DNA of 64,000 bases from Phlyctochytrium arcticum. Taxonomy: Eukaryota; Chytridiomycota; Chytridiomycetes; Chytridiales; Chytridiaceae. The position numbers and the translations under genes are program-made. Numbering within the stretch: position 1 is the first letter of the stretch; each line of letters starts with the position of its first letter. Under the pieces are notes generated by a model. That model had not been told where the DNA came from, did no database searches, and worked only from the letters and a program-made list of their open reading frames with translations. The stretch is from NCBI GenBank assembly GCA_025602905.1, contig JAHLKI010000042.1:62001-126000 (forward strand), given 5' to 3'. Below are positions 11,678-24,273 of this stretch, piece after piece.

Positions 11678-14559
11678 TCATTCTTCGTCATCGCCATCAT
11701 CGTCTTCCAACTCGACTTCTCCAGATGTGCAAGCCAAATTGGTGACCCAACTTTTCCAATGCTTTACGCAAATCTCTTGCATGAGATGCTCACACGGATC
11801 TTGCTGGAAAGAATCGCAATGACAGGCGGGAATGATTTTAGAAACTGGAGAGTCGACGGTTAGCCACTCTATCTTATCCGGCTTGACTTTTGAAGCGCTC
11901 GCGTTTGGCTTCGGCGTAATGTCGCCCAGCGGCTGGCGGTCTTCAAGGTTCGGGGCATTGGGAGTATTGTCGGCGACTGGTTGGCGGGGTTGGCGGTCTT
12001 CGGGCTGCTTGACAAAATAATAGGCACGGTATTCCTCCAGCTTCGTGATGGAACCAAGGTTTAAATCCGCACTCCAAAAAGGCAAAGGCAGAATTCTCTC
12101 TGAGATAAATGCCAAGACCCCAGGAGCCGGTTTTACGAAAGAAAAAGTTCCATTCTCTTTCCTCCGCTTAGGAGGACTAGCCTCCATGGCGTCGGTGAGA
12201 CTGTGATCACTCATCAGCTGGTAACCCGGCACGAGCTTTTGCGAGGCCGAGTGTTGCTTCTCCTTACTGCCTTGAATTGAAAAGCTCCCGTCGACCGCCA
12301 TGACTCGCTCGAATATTTTGGTGACATACGTGGCCATGGTGGCGAGCTGTTCATTGTAATAGGTTGCGCGTCCACTTGCTGCGGTACCCCGCGATGCATC
12401 GCTGGCAGGAAAGGAGCCCATGAGATGCGAGTGGGCGATGCGCCTTTCCTTCTCCAGCTTGTTCTGCTTCGCTGCTTCCGCTAAAAACGCGGATGCCCCA
12501 ATGTCGGATACAGCGGTAATGAACATCGTGTTTACAACAGCGGAGTTTTCCGAATCATACGGTCTCAAGGCGGCACGAATAACGGAGTGGAAGACTTCCA
12601 GATCTTCCGAGCTTGCCCAGGGGAGGAAGCTGCGGAGGGCTCTCAAAACCTCCTCCTTTTTCATACCCTTGAAGTAATGAAGGTTGCCGAGAATGTATAG
12701 GATGATGTTGACATAATTCTTTTTCCCGTATCTGATAAAGAATGGGAGGAGACGCTTGCAAACATCACGGTATTTTCCCATATCACCAGATGCCATAACA
12801 TTGCCGGCGTCAAGTGCCATAGGTAGGTCCTCGTCGAAAACGCGCAGCAATGCCTCTACAAAAGTTCGCTGCACATCTGTCATTTGGTCTTTGCGTGCTT
12901 CATACAGTGCCTTCATCTCTTGACGACATTCATTCCAAGCCAAAAAAATCATCGAGAGAAGCATCACCCGCCTTTCCGGCCTCATTTTAACCACCGAGAC
13001 AGTGAAATTTGGGAAAGCGGAACCCCAAATGGGCATAAAGAGCCCAAAGTTCCAAAGAATCAAAGCTATAGACGCTCGGTTAATAATTTGTCAGACCATA
13101 AGTCAGTTACCACAAACCTTGCTGTGCATTGAGGGCGATATGCATGCCGTCCGGCCACGCGAGCAACGCTGTCCGGAGACTCCGCCCTGACCTTGAGGAC
13201 ATTGACCCACACGTAGTAGTCCCCTACTACCCACGTGCATCCGTTTGGGTATTCTCTGACAAAATCCATCATGAGTTGGACCAGAGTTTGGACATCCTGC
13301 CAGGTCTTCATCTTATTGGGGACGGCAGCGAAAATTTTGAAATCTTTCAATTGCGCCGCTTTTGTTGAAAGGTCGAATTGATAAAGTGTTCGAAATTTTC
13401 GGTCATCCAAAGACTCCAAAAAGTGGTCAACATAGTTGAGTGATGATGAGTATTGAGTGGATGAGGGCAACGAAGCCAGAACAAAGTCTTCAGCATCAGT
13501 TTTGGTGGGATCCGACATGACACTGAAGTCGATGTAAGGCTGTTCTGGTCTTGGGAGTGGGGCAAGGGTTTCACCAAAGTTTTCAGAGACATTCGGTGGA
13601 GCCTTCTGATAGAATTTGACAGCCAGGTTAGCCTGGGTGTATGCTTCTGAGAACTTGGAAGTGTTCGCTGATCCCGGGCTTCCTCGAACGCGAACGCGAT
13701 TAAAATCGTCAAGTTTGAGAATGATCACTTCCGCACCGCTAGCGACTCTAGCCTCCAAGTCGACCTTGCTCTGATCCACGGTAACTATCATCTTTTTCCG
13801 CCAGTGCCTTGGTGCAAATGACAGGTTCAGTGCAGACAACAGCTCCTTGTCTGTGTCAGTGAGAGATTCGCAGGTGGTGAGAACGTGCTGTTTGACATAA
13901 TTAATTGAGGATGTATGGTCTAGCAAGCTAGCAGCCTGCATTGCGATCGCCACCATGATCACGCGCCTTCGTCTACCCAAATCTGTTTTCCATGAAGAGG
14001 CCTCAAACCCGAGAAAAGTCGCCATCTTGGTTGCCAGTTGGTCACAGTTCGAGTCGAGATGGTCGATAAACTCCTCCAGACTGGCTGCAAACGGCATTGG
14101 AGAGGTGAAAGGGTTTTCGCGTAATAACTTTGTGGATTCTTTGATGTTGATGGGTTTGGGTTTGGGGGTGGGGGTGGGAGTTGGGAGTGTTGCGACAATG
14201 GTAATGGGAGGAGTATCAGTTTGTGTACCGGCATCAGTGTGGTGGCTCACAGCAGGCTCGTCCTCCACCAATGTCCTTCTTCCGAATCTTTCAGGATGCT
14301 GCTCAGCAAAGCTCTTGAAGCATCTGTTACAGAAGACTGCTTGAAGAATCCAATTCTCCTTGCTATCATAATGCAGCTTCGATCCATGCGATTGTAAAAA
14401 GGCAATATCCGAAAGATCACGAACGTAGAAGTTCCCAGATTCTTTGCACCGACACTTCATACATCCAGCAGCATATAGCACTACCCGCTGTGATTTCCTC
14501 TTCACCCTCTTCAGTTCACAGACTCGCGGATTATCGAGAATCGCGTCGGTGTCGCTCAT
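11678..14559 (-). CDS. Large zinc-ribbon protein of unknown function, possibly DUF6589-like
   Basis: Two long ORFs follow each other: 14559-13118 (ATG start, ~480 residues) and 13065-11678 (~460 residues). They are separated by an intron-like 52-nt stretch (GTTTGT...CTATAG). That intron leaves the frame one base off, so the true junction, or a one-base error, is unresolved. The N-terminal half has a CxC...CxxC arrangement (CMKCRCKESGNFY ... VFCNRCFKSF) and an acidic strand LKLDDFNRVRVRGSPGSAN. The second half is helical (YGKKNYVNIILYILGNLHYF) and ends with a Cys/His cluster CHCDSFQQDPCEHLMQ and an acidic tail. The D-D-F-N motif, the later helical block and the long size recall fungal and cnidarian DUF6589 proteins, which are probably domesticated or transposon-derived. 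This is a weak resemblance. It could also be two adjacent genes. Confidence 0.5.
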
Positions 14560-15727
14560 CTTGACTTGCAGCCTGAGGCTTTCGCATACACCGTATGGGC
14601 TTGACCTTCGATTCCGAGTTAGAATATAGGCCCAAAAACAATCTGTGTGAATGCCAATACTTATCTCCAGCTGGCCTCTTGCTCAGGAGCAGCAAAAAAA
14701 GAAGGGAAATAATAGCCAATCATGTTCGTTTGGCACGATGTAACCATTACAAAATGGCGCCAAAGAAGCTTGTACCACAAATGAATCTGATACTCATACT
14801 TCTTGTTCAGCGAAATGTCGCGCCGGTAGGCCATCTTTTGGAGCTTTCCAGTAGCAGCATGCTGGTCAAAGATTCTGGAGAGTGCTTTTGACGCTGGCGG
14901 AGATCGCGTATTACCTCAGCAGCGCAGCGCAATTATTTCCTTTTTAGTACAGGGTTGATTTAACTAAAGCTGGGAGGTCCGCCCTGGGTGTAGTCGTGGG
15001 GGTAATGAATGTCCTGACGTCATGGGCACGGTGGTGGCTTGTTTGGTGTGACGATGCGGCGGCGAATCGGCGATTCCCAACGGCGTGTTTGTCATGATTT
15101 CGGTTTTGTGGGGGAGTGTTCTCTTTTTTCTTTGTTTTGTGCGGGTTTTCTTATTCGAGGATGAGTGTTTCCTATGTACGGAAATGCTTTTATAGTATGA
15201 TGATGATGAGCTGCGCGGATAGAGCCATGTTCCTGAGTGCTGGCTGCACTTTCAACAATCAACGTGAGAGAACCAACAACACTGATCCAACACGATGAAC
15301 ACACGTGCAGTCCACAAATGGCAATCAGTGTGCTGGGTTTCTACCGGAATTTCCATATCCCCAGCCAAAAGCACTGCTATTATGCCATGCCATGCGATGC
15401 AGAAAGCAAATGCAAAAAGAAAAAAGAGAATATCTGAGCCTCTAGCTCACCGTGTGGGGGGGGGTTGTTCAAAGTGTTCAAGAAACGTGCGTTGCTGTTC
15501 ACTGAGCTATTCGCAGCATTTGCATTTAGTCGCAACTATAAAGGTTCAAAGGTTCATATGGAGAATAGTACCCAGGTAAAGGAAAGCGGCCATATATATA
15601 TATAAATATGTCCAATGAATGAATGAATGAATAGCCATAGCGTCGGTATCCGATCGGTTTTGAAAAAAGTGACTCTCCCGCGGTTTTAGCCCACACTGCG
15701 CCCGTCACTTCATTGCACATACCCGAG
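14560..15727. other. Divergent intergenic region upstream of egt1
   Basis: No ORF with coding features was found. It includes a short ATGA/AATG tetranucleotide run near 15612-15634 and an AT-dinucleotide stretch near 15592-15605. It probably contains promoters for the minus-strand zinc-ribbon gene and for egt1. Confidence 0.5.
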
Positions 15728-15735
15728 TATATAAA
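15728..15735 (+). promoter_or_regulatory. TATA box of egt1
   Basis: TATATAAA lies 116 bp upstream of the egt1 ATG, in a position expected for a core promoter. A CA/AC-rich leader follows. Confidence 0.6.
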
Positions 15736-15850
15736 GCCTGTCACTCGCCCGGCTCTCCCATCCACTCTCCGCTGCTGCTCTGCATCAAATCACTTTGCTA
15801 CTACTACACACATACATACTCAAAGACGAAAACGACAACCAACAACAACA

Positions 15851-18482
15851 ATGCTCGGCATCACACTTACGGATCCCATCGGCCAACACGGCGTGAGTGC
15901 ATCCTCCCCAAAGAAACGAGACAGCGGCATATCCAGTAACAACAACAACGACAAGGTCACCACCATCACAGACTGTCGCGGCTCAACCCCCTCTTCCAAC
16001 ACTTGCACCAACCTCCAATCCACCATCATCCAAGGCCTCTCTTCTCACTCGACACTCTTTACTCCTCCTTTGCAGTACACCGGAAAACATCCCATTCCTA
16101 CCACCGAAACCCTCCTGCGATCCATCCCAACCATGGTCCTCTACGACGACCGCGGCCTCGAAATCTTTGACCGCATTACCTACGATAAAGACTACTACTT
16201 GACCGAATCCGAAATCGACGTTTTGCGCAACTACGCCGACCATATCGTCTCCACTCTGGTCAAAGACGGCAGTGTTTTAATCGAATTGGGATGCGGTGCC
16301 ATGCGCAAAACAAAGTACATCCTTGAAGCCATTGAACGCCAAGGTCATAAAAATGTCACTTATTACGCTGTCGACCTCTCTGAATCCTCTCTCCGGGACT
16401 CTATCGCCCCCTTAACGCAAGCCTTCCCCACCATCAACTTTGTCGGTCTACTAGGATGCTACGAAGATTCTATCGTCCACATTACCCACTCTATCCCTGC
16501 TTCCACCCCCAAAACTTACTTGTGGCTCGGCTCATCCATTGGAAACTTGAACCGCACTGAAGCCGCTACCTTCCTGAACCATATCCGAGAGGAAGGGATG
16601 AATACAGGAGATACCTTTCTCTGCGGGATCGATCGTCGTAACTCTCCCGAAATCCTTTCCTTGGCCTACAATGACCGCTCAGGCCTGACCCGCGAATTCA
16701 TCATGAATGGTCTCGATCACTGCAACACCATTTTAGACTCTCCCGTCTTTTCCCGTGATAAATTCGACTACGTCTCAATCTACAACCCCATCGAAGGCCG
16801 GCATGAAGCCTACTACCAATCCCTCCACCCTCAAACTCTACACCTCCCTTCCACCACCATCACTTTATCCGCCAACGAACTGATCCACGTAGAATACAGC
16901 TACAAATACTCTTCCCCCGAAATCTCAAAACTAGTCGAGTCAGCCCGGTTCTACCATGTCGGAAAATGGACCGATTCTCAACACATGTACGATCTCCACC
17001 TATTCCAGAAACCCCCCTTTTTTTTCGACAAGGGGATTAAAGAGAGGGTGCCTGATTCCAAGGAATGGACTGAATTGTGGAATGCATGGTGCGTGTCGGA
17101 CCGCTTTTTGAATGCCTTTCCTGCCGCCTAAAGAGAATGTACCCTCCTATATATACATATATATATATTTTACAATACAATCATTTTTTTATATATCTCA
17201 CACCTTATATCTTTTCCTTAAAATAGGGACACAATCATATCCACCATCCCAGACTACTCCCTCCGCCCCATTTCCCTTCGGCACCCGTACATCTTTTACC
17301 TAGGCCACATCCCCACCTTTCTCGACCTCCAACTCTCCCGGGCCCTCGGCACTCTTCCCTTGGCATCAGAATTCTACCAACGCATCTTTGAACGGGGGAT
17401 GGACCCCGATATGGACGATCCGAGTATGTGTCATTCGCATTCGGAAGTGCCTGATACTTGGCCAGAGGCGGCTGAAATTCACACTTTTACGCGTCAAATC
17501 CGGGACGTTGTCTTGGACGTCTTATCCCAACCCCTTGATGCAAAAATCTCCCGAGCACTATGGATGTGTTATGAGCATGAAGCTATGCATTTAGAAGTAC
17601 GTCCTTTAACCCCTTCTCATCTTTCACATCATGAAACTAAATCTATTCTTGAATAGACATTACTCTACATGCTAGTTCAATCCCCTTTAACGCTTCCCCC
17701 AAAACATATTCTCAAGCCGCTATCGCTCTCCCTCCCACCTCCGGATGTGGATCCGCTGACGTTTATCGACGTTAATGAACCGACGACTGTGAAAACTGGC
17801 CTCAACGATCCTGAATCCGATAATGTCGTGCCGGACCGGTTTGGATGGGATATCGAACACCCACCCCGCTCACTCCCCGTCGCACCACACGCCATCTCCT
17901 CCCGCATGATTTCCATTGCAGAATACATCGTCTACCTAAATTCCCAACAATGGCCCGCCGCTTTAATCCCAGCCAGCTGGGCTCCCCTCCCTTCTTCCTC
18001 GTCGTCAAAATACGGGGTCAAATCCCCTTTTGGACTTTTACCACTCGACACGGTAGGATATTTCCCCGTGTCCGTAAGCGGGGACCAAGCAACCCGGTAC
18101 GCCAAAATCCACGGATGCAGGCTCCCCACCGACTCTGAAATCTTGCATTCCCCGCTTTCCTCTTCCTCTTACGGATTCACATCCCTCCTCCCCGTCAACA
18201 ACTCACTCTGGGAATGGTCATCCACACCTCTGACCGCTCATCCGGGATACGAACCGTCAAAACTCTACCCAGGCTACTCCTCTGATTTCTTGTAAGTCCC
18301 CATCCACCCACCTCTCACTCCCTACTCTAACATTTTCGTTTAGTGATGGAAAACATTTAGTCGTTTTAGGGGGGAGTTGGGCTACTGTACCGAGAATTAA
18401 AGAACGCAAGAGTTTTGTGAATTGGTATCAGGGAGGGTATGGGTACGTCTTTGGAGGGTTTAGAATCGTCAAGGATTTGTGA
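15851..18482 (+). CDS. egt1: Ergothioneine biosynthesis protein Egt1 (methyltransferase plus sulfoxide synthase)
   Basis: Four exons (15851-17088, 17227-17596, 17657-18291, 18344-18482) join in phase to 793 residues. The N-terminal half is the EgtD-type histidine N-trimethyltransferase, with the SAM-binding loop LIELGCG and the following YYAVDLS and WLGSSIGNL blocks. The C-terminal half is EgtB-like: a DinB-type module with iron-ligand histidines (YLGHIPTF and the HxxxHxE in EHEAMHLE), then an FGE/sulfatase-modifying fold ending GGSWATVPR and GGYGYVFGGFRIVKDL. Together these make hercynine and then the cysteine sulfoxide conjugate on the way to ergothioneine, a cytosolic antioxidant. The fusion order is the usual fungal one. 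The intron after LWNAW splits Trp and continues into the conserved W-D-T. The first ~75 residues are Ser/Asn-rich and poorly conserved. Confidence 0.96.
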
Positions 18483-18599
18483 GGGTGGAATAGAATATAT
18501 ATTTTGAGTGAATGAATAGAAAAAAAATCTACGTATTATATCAAACGTACTCTTTATGGTGTGAGTGTGTATGTCCAAAAAGGGGATGTCTGATGGGCA

Positions 18600-21340
18600 T
18601 ACCCACCCCCAACATACATTCCTGATACACTCCCCACACGCATAACTACAACTACTTGGTAATCCTACCCTCTATTCCATATCATCGCGACTGCGCAAAA
18701 AAACTTGGGATCATCTTTGGACTGATTCACCCCATCCATCCAGTAGTATTTCCGATTCCTTGGTCCAGTCACGCAAAAAAAAAAAAAAAAAAATTTGGGG
18801 TTTTCTGGATAGAGAGTCATTATGCCGTTTGTCCTTGATTTGCGACGGGTCTATACCGTTTATTAGTTGTACCCATGTGTCCATACCGGTATATGTACTG
18901 CGCAAAAAACCACATTACTCGCCCTTTATTCACCACATGCCCAATACCTTTGATGAGGTGTAAAACACCAGGTATATACAGGAACAGATTCCTTTTCTCT
19001 GATATATCCACCCCGGACCTATATCACCTGGCTATCCAAGATGTACTGCGTATGGTACATAGCAGGTACTCGTTCCGTCTTACATTCCTTTTGGATACGA
19101 CCATATCAGTCATGGATTGTAGACAGAGACAAGAATATACCTCACACAATGAATTTCCTATCATGTACTGCGCTGGGGAGGAGGTGCTGCTCTTGGAATG
19201 GAAGATAAAGCCTAGGCCGAGTCATGCAATTGCTTCACACCGAAATGCCATAGAGAGTCCAATAGGGGAACTGTGCCGACGCAAGCAAATTCTTGCCTAG
19301 CTTTGATATAATCAGACATACCAACAACTATTAGAGAAAAATAGCGGGTAGGGTCTCGCTGTGATACTCAAGTAAGGGACTACAAACTCTTTTCTGCACA
19401 ATAATTTCTTTACTCCAGTGCTCATTACCACAGATAAAAAGTCGGGCCGAACCACTTTTGCCCTGTCCAGGACACGCCCATTCTTCCTTCGACGATCCCC
19501 TCGTAAAAGGTCGATCGCGTGGTGAGTACCATATCTCGTATATGCGTCGCATTCAAACGACCCCCAGAAGGAGGATTTTAGTTGGGTGACTTGGTGGAGT
19601 GAGGGAGCGGCGGTTGCCAATCGCTGCGCAATTTCTGCCCGACACGCCAGAAATGTGCTTCAAATAGATCGTAGCGGATGGAATGCCGAGCGAGCGTAGA
19701 GCCATTCACCGTACAAGATGTATTTTGAACTTTTTAGCAGCGTTGCCATTGCTGTTGGTTGACTCTTAAATCGGGCGGTCTCAGCAACTCAAACAATTCG
19801 GAACTGTGATCGGACAGCCAATTTGTCCAAAACTGCTGATAATTCACGTAATGGGACCGGTTCTGTACTCGGATCCATCACCAATCAAAATTCCCATATT
19901 GCTTCCTTCCATCGACCTTTTTCTTCCACCCCCAAATGTCGTTGTTGTGTCGTCGGATTGCACCGATCGACAATGACGGATTTGCCCGACTTTGCCCAGG
20001 CTGCTTTCGCATACATCTCGGCAGCCTAGTTTGTCCTGACAGACGACGTTCAACCCCAAAATGGTCCGCGGCAAAGGGGTCGATTTGCCACTTCCACGTA
20101 ATTCACAACAGACAATCAGCGATGGTTTCCGAATCCCCTGCCCGCTTATCGCAAGCTCTCCAGTGAATTCCGGAATGGGCGGTTTTGGCAGTTGCGAGAC
20201 CATCTTGTATATAGGTGCTGAACGTACCGCCCCCTTTCTCTGTCTTCCGCTGACTCTACTCCCCAGATGTCGTTCCTGCCTATATACATTGTTCATGATG
20301 TACTGCGCACCAAGGTATCCTTCCCATACCGATTCCCCTCTTGCTGTACGATACCCCAAAGGTTCTACTGTTGTAATCCTACTCGAGATCCTCCCTCCTG
20401 TCTTCCTTTATCCACCGCCCTGCCGCCCACAACACACTATTAAAATGAAATGCAAAAGTAGGGCGGTAAGATACATATATTCACCATCCAACATTCTCGG
20501 GCCTCGCACTTAAAACAGAAGAAGAAGGTAAGATTCCCCTCGCCTATCCAACCTCCCATCATTCCGTGGTGGGGTGTACACAATATCAGTGATGTACGGC
20601 GATAACCCTTACGGAACTTTTCCGGCGGCAAGATAAGTCTTCTGACATGTACGCGAGTATCCACCTCCCTGGCTGCATAACATCCATGATGTGCTGCGCA
20701 AAACCACGTGAGGAACGTTACACAGAAAATCTTTCCAGATATCTTCCCCTCACAACATCCCTCTTCGGATACGACAATATCAGTGACGTATGGTAGTGCT
20801 GATTGGGTCGCAAGATCCCATCAGATATACTCAGCTCCCCTCCGGCACCAGACCATGATGTACTGCGCACACCCTACTAAGAAATCCTACCTGCGGGGCA
20901 AATTACTCTTTTCAGATAATTTCACCTCGGGCCGACCACCACATTCAGTAAAATTCCGGTTTTATCGGAATATCCATAGTCCATGATATAGAGTGTTGCT
21001 CCCCAAAAAGACTGGACGGTAAGCTTCTTGGGACGAGTCAAAGATCCTCTTTCCGCTACAGGATATAACCACGTCTCGGACCGACAACATATCCGAGACA
21101 TATTCCTAGATATATCCATACCGTTGCGCATTGTCTGCTATATGCGACAAACCCGCGGAAAAACACTATTACAATAGGCTACTGGAGAGCAGGCAACCGA
21201 ATCCAAGATCCTCTGTCCCTCTTCTCCAATAAATGGTTTACATACTCCTGGCTCTGTGTGGGTTGGATGGTGCATGATGTATTGTAAGATTGGGATGGGA
21301 AACAACTTGGGATAAAGTTAAAGGTCCTCTTTCCGCTTGT
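18600..21340. repeat. Gene-free region with repeated CATGATGTACTGCGCA-type motifs
   Basis: No credible gene was found in 2.7 kb. Copies of ATGTACTGCGCA or close variants occur at 18893, 19041, 19163, 20294, 20591, 20685, 20854 and 21273, all in the same orientation. Around them, longer similar stretches recur, for example GGATACGACxATATCAGT near 19094 and 20766, TTTTCTGATA/TTTTCAGATA blocks followed by CACC(C)CGG near 18996 and 20911, and a TATATACAT...ATGATGTACTGCGCA block. This looks like a decayed array of a 150-250-bp non-coding repeat. Confidence 0.65.
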
Positions 21341-21344
21341 TGGG

Positions 21345-21480
21345 TATATTCAATTGGCAGCTGCGTTCCGGACCGACATGACATCCGGCAACTACCATTC
21401 CTCGCCGTGGCTTTATGCTTATCGCTCGTCCATGATGATGTACGATCTTTGCAGCGGGAGACCTGGTATCTAAAATGGCT
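21345..21480 (-). pseudogene. Fragment of the coactosin/PH last exon
   Basis: This stretch shares long blocks with 21680-21830 of the neighbouring gene (GCAGCTGCGTxCCGGACCGA, GACATGACATCxGGCAAxTA, CGTGGCTTTATGC). It has deletions and no open frame. It is a decayed copy of only the last exon, in the same orientation, just beyond the 3' end of the intact gene. Confidence 0.75.
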
Positions 21481-21602
21481 TATGAGCACCAATCGTCATA
21501 ATATGTGTGTATGTGAATAAAACAACGAGGTATCTATTTGTGTTGCTAGACGAAAAAAAAAAAACCTGCCTATAAAAACTGCGCCAAAAAAAAAACTAAC
21601 CA

Positions 21603-23080
21603 CTACTTGGGAGCCCGCTCAATAGCAGCAACCAATCTAAGATACTCTTCCCGTTTCTCGGCCCGCAGGATGTATTCACTGCCAGCTGCGTCCCGGACCG
21701 ACATGACATCTGGCAAGTACCATTCCTCGCGGGCATCGCGTACCGTGGCTTTATGCATATCGATGGTCATGATGGGTTTGAGGGATGTGTGGTCTTTGTA
21801 GAGGTGGATGTGGGAGACCTGGAATCGGTTGTCATTTTAGGTTTTTTAGATCATTTTTCTTTGGGTGGGCGGATAGGGACTTACGTGGACGACCAACCAC
21901 CGCTTACGCCAGAAACGACCGTCGGGAGTCAATTGGTCGAGCCAATTAGACAGAATGGGGCCCTGGAAGATCAGGAATGAGAAAGTTGATTCGTGAAAAG
22001 GTGACGATGAAAACTTACCTTGCGGTTCTTCTCTTCCAATGTTTGGTACTGAGCCTTGTACGCCTCTTTGACTGCCTTCTCCTTGGCAGCCCGCTCACGG
22101 AAAAATGCTTGGTATCGAATCCTACATCGAAAAAACATTTAACGATTTTTGTTCCAGTTGAGACATTTTGGGAAAAGGGGACATACCGCTCCTCGACCAG
22201 GACCCGCATCTTGGCCACACCCTCCTCTTTAATTTTCAAGGTTTCGGCCATATTCTGACGCACCCGTTCCTCCTGACCGCTCTCATCCATATCTTTATCC
22301 GACGACAGGGAAGATGTAGATTGGCCAAAGGCTTTACCGCCTAGCACGTTGGTGGATGATCCGCTCATGAGGGTGCGTTGAAGGGTGCTATCAAGGTCTT
22401 GGGTGCTGTTGAGAGTCAGCTCAATGTCTCGTTCTTTAAACGTCTAGAAATAGATAGAAGCCACATTACATTCAGTGATTAGGTTATGAGGAAAAAATCA
22501 GAGTTATGAAACCCCTTACATTATTGATGAATTTTCCAATGTGGTTCAAGACCGTCTTTGACACTCCTGATGGCAACTACCTCTCCAGATCAATTTTTGA
22601 GCTATTCAAAGCGTACTTCATCGAAACTTACGACATCGGGGATATATTCGATGATATGCAACTTTTCATTGTGTCGCATGTACGCATACTGGGGCCCGTC
22701 AGCACCTAAAGATAATTCCACTTGAAGCTCGGCAAGACCGTTGACACCCGAAGACGCAACCCTGATGTGATCGACAAGAGACATTTAGTTTTCACTGGCC
22801 GAATTTGATTCGGGAATGCGTACCCGAGAGCATGTCCGGATTGACCAGGCAACGATGGCAAGAGGCCTGGGTACAGTCTTAGATATTCTCGTTTTTACAC
22901 GAACAGAAAACCCTAAAGCAACTCACCCAAGATCATCCTAAAAAACCCCCCGAACAACATTAGTATCTGTTTGATTTCGAGAAAAGATCAAGCAAGAATA
23001 TCCTACCAATCCGTATCTGCACCACCTCGGATGGCATCATACGTGCTGACAATCTTTGGGTCGCTAGTATCGACAGCCAT
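21603..23080 (-). CDS. Coactosin-like ADF-H domain protein with coiled coil and C-terminal PH domain
   Basis: The exons, several very short, are 23080-23007, 22937-22927, an unresolved small exon near 22870-22830, 22761-22632, 22576-22520, 22443-22187, 22121-22019, 21962-21885 and 21818-21603. All but the unresolved one join in phase. The N-terminus (DPKIVSTYDAIRGGADTDWM), then GLAELQVEL, QYAYMRHNEKLHIIEYIPDV and VLNHIGKF, match the ADF-H fold of coactosin. That domain binds actin filaments. A charged helix follows (RVRQNMAETLKIKEEGVAKM ... RYQAFFRERAAKEKAVKEAY), then WLDQLTPDGRFWRKRWLVVH. The end reads as a PH domain (HIHLYKDHTSLKPIMTIDMH ... EYLRLVAAI), which would give membrane or lipid contact. 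The start is the ATG preceding AVDTSDPK. This is the intact member of three related copies. Confidence 0.75.
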
Positions 23081-24239
23081 TTCTGTTCAGTTCCTTGCTT
23101 TGTTTAAGATGTTGGATAGACTCTAGATCGTCACGGATGTCGGGCACGGTTCGTCAAACAGCTTTGGAAATAATGTTAATGAGATGGCGGTCCCCCACTT
23201 GACCACAACCCTTCCTCTAAAGGAAAAGATCCGTAAATAGTCCATTTTAAATAAAGGGTAAAATCTATTTTGAGCAGGCTTCGAGGTTGTGAGCTATTCT
23301 TGGCTGGAATTGGAAAAAGGAAATGGAACAAGGAAATTACTCCGTGTATTATTCCTTTTTTTTAAGTTAAGTGACTTACTCTTTAACTGTTTTAATCACA
23401 TTGTTAGTTCCACCGTGGGAAATGGAATTCTTTTTTTACGCAGCCGGGTGGGGCAGTTTAGAGCGCCGCGAGTCCCCTAACTTGAATGCTAAAACCCCAA
23501 ACCGGATCTGTGTCATTCTCTGCCGGACCCTTTGGGACAAGGAATCCTGCAGATCAGACTTGGCAATTCTGTATGATCAATTCAGGAAGGCAAAGGGTGG
23601 AGGGATTCCCGGAGCCCGCTTCATCAACCGTGATTTAGTTTACGACATAAACATTGTGGAATTCTAGAGTTCTGTAAATTTCGTTTCGTTTTCAAGGGAT
23701 GTCCATAAATGTGAATGAGGGTTGGGCCAGGGACATAGCTTTTTGTAGAAAATCCACGTTGTGGAAACCTGCCGGATGAAAGGGGAAATGCCCCTAAGTA
23801 GAAACTTGATATACCTTTGCCAGCATAGGTTACTCATTCCACTTATCCATGCTCCACTCCCGCTTCTGACAGCGAAAATAGATCTTATTATTTGCACCGT
23901 GAGGATGATCATCAGACAGATTTACGTAGTCATATCATATTGTCTCTCGCGTGGGGGCCGACGATGGCACCGGCTTTGAGCATAAACCCCTCCTTCCAAG
24001 AAAAAATTGAATATTAGTTTCCTTTGTGCGATGACGACTTTTTGTCATTGTCTAAGTTAAATATTAAATTTGAGAAGCGGTATTACTTGGATTGTATGCT
24101 GGAGGCTTTATATCATGTCCCAACGCTGTGGGGCTCCCTCCGTGTTTTCCTCAAATACGATAGGCCACTAATCAAAGAACTAATCAGTCTCCGTGCATTA
24201 TTCAATCGATATCAACTCCCAGTACTGTAACTTGACATC

Positions 24240-24273
24240 ATGGCTCTAACCGCCGTGCAAGACTTGATCCTCT
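24240..24273 (+). pseudogene. Truncated first exon of the membrane protein gene
   Basis: The sequence starting ATGGCTCTAACCGCCGTGCA matches the first exon of the intact copies at 27151 and 29367. After GACTTG it switches to sequence homologous to the interior of the secreted gene (about 30921 onward). The rest of the membrane gene is deleted. Confidence 0.85.

Noticed and set aside
19312..19620. 102-codon minus-strand ORF in the repeat region
   Set aside because: TTG start, no homology or coding bias, and located among non-coding repeats.
24024..24230. 68-codon plus-strand ORF upstream of the truncated membrane gene
   Set aside because: The homologous spacers at 26850-27140 and 29050-29340 do not keep the frame; the region is the duplicated promoter of the membrane gene.
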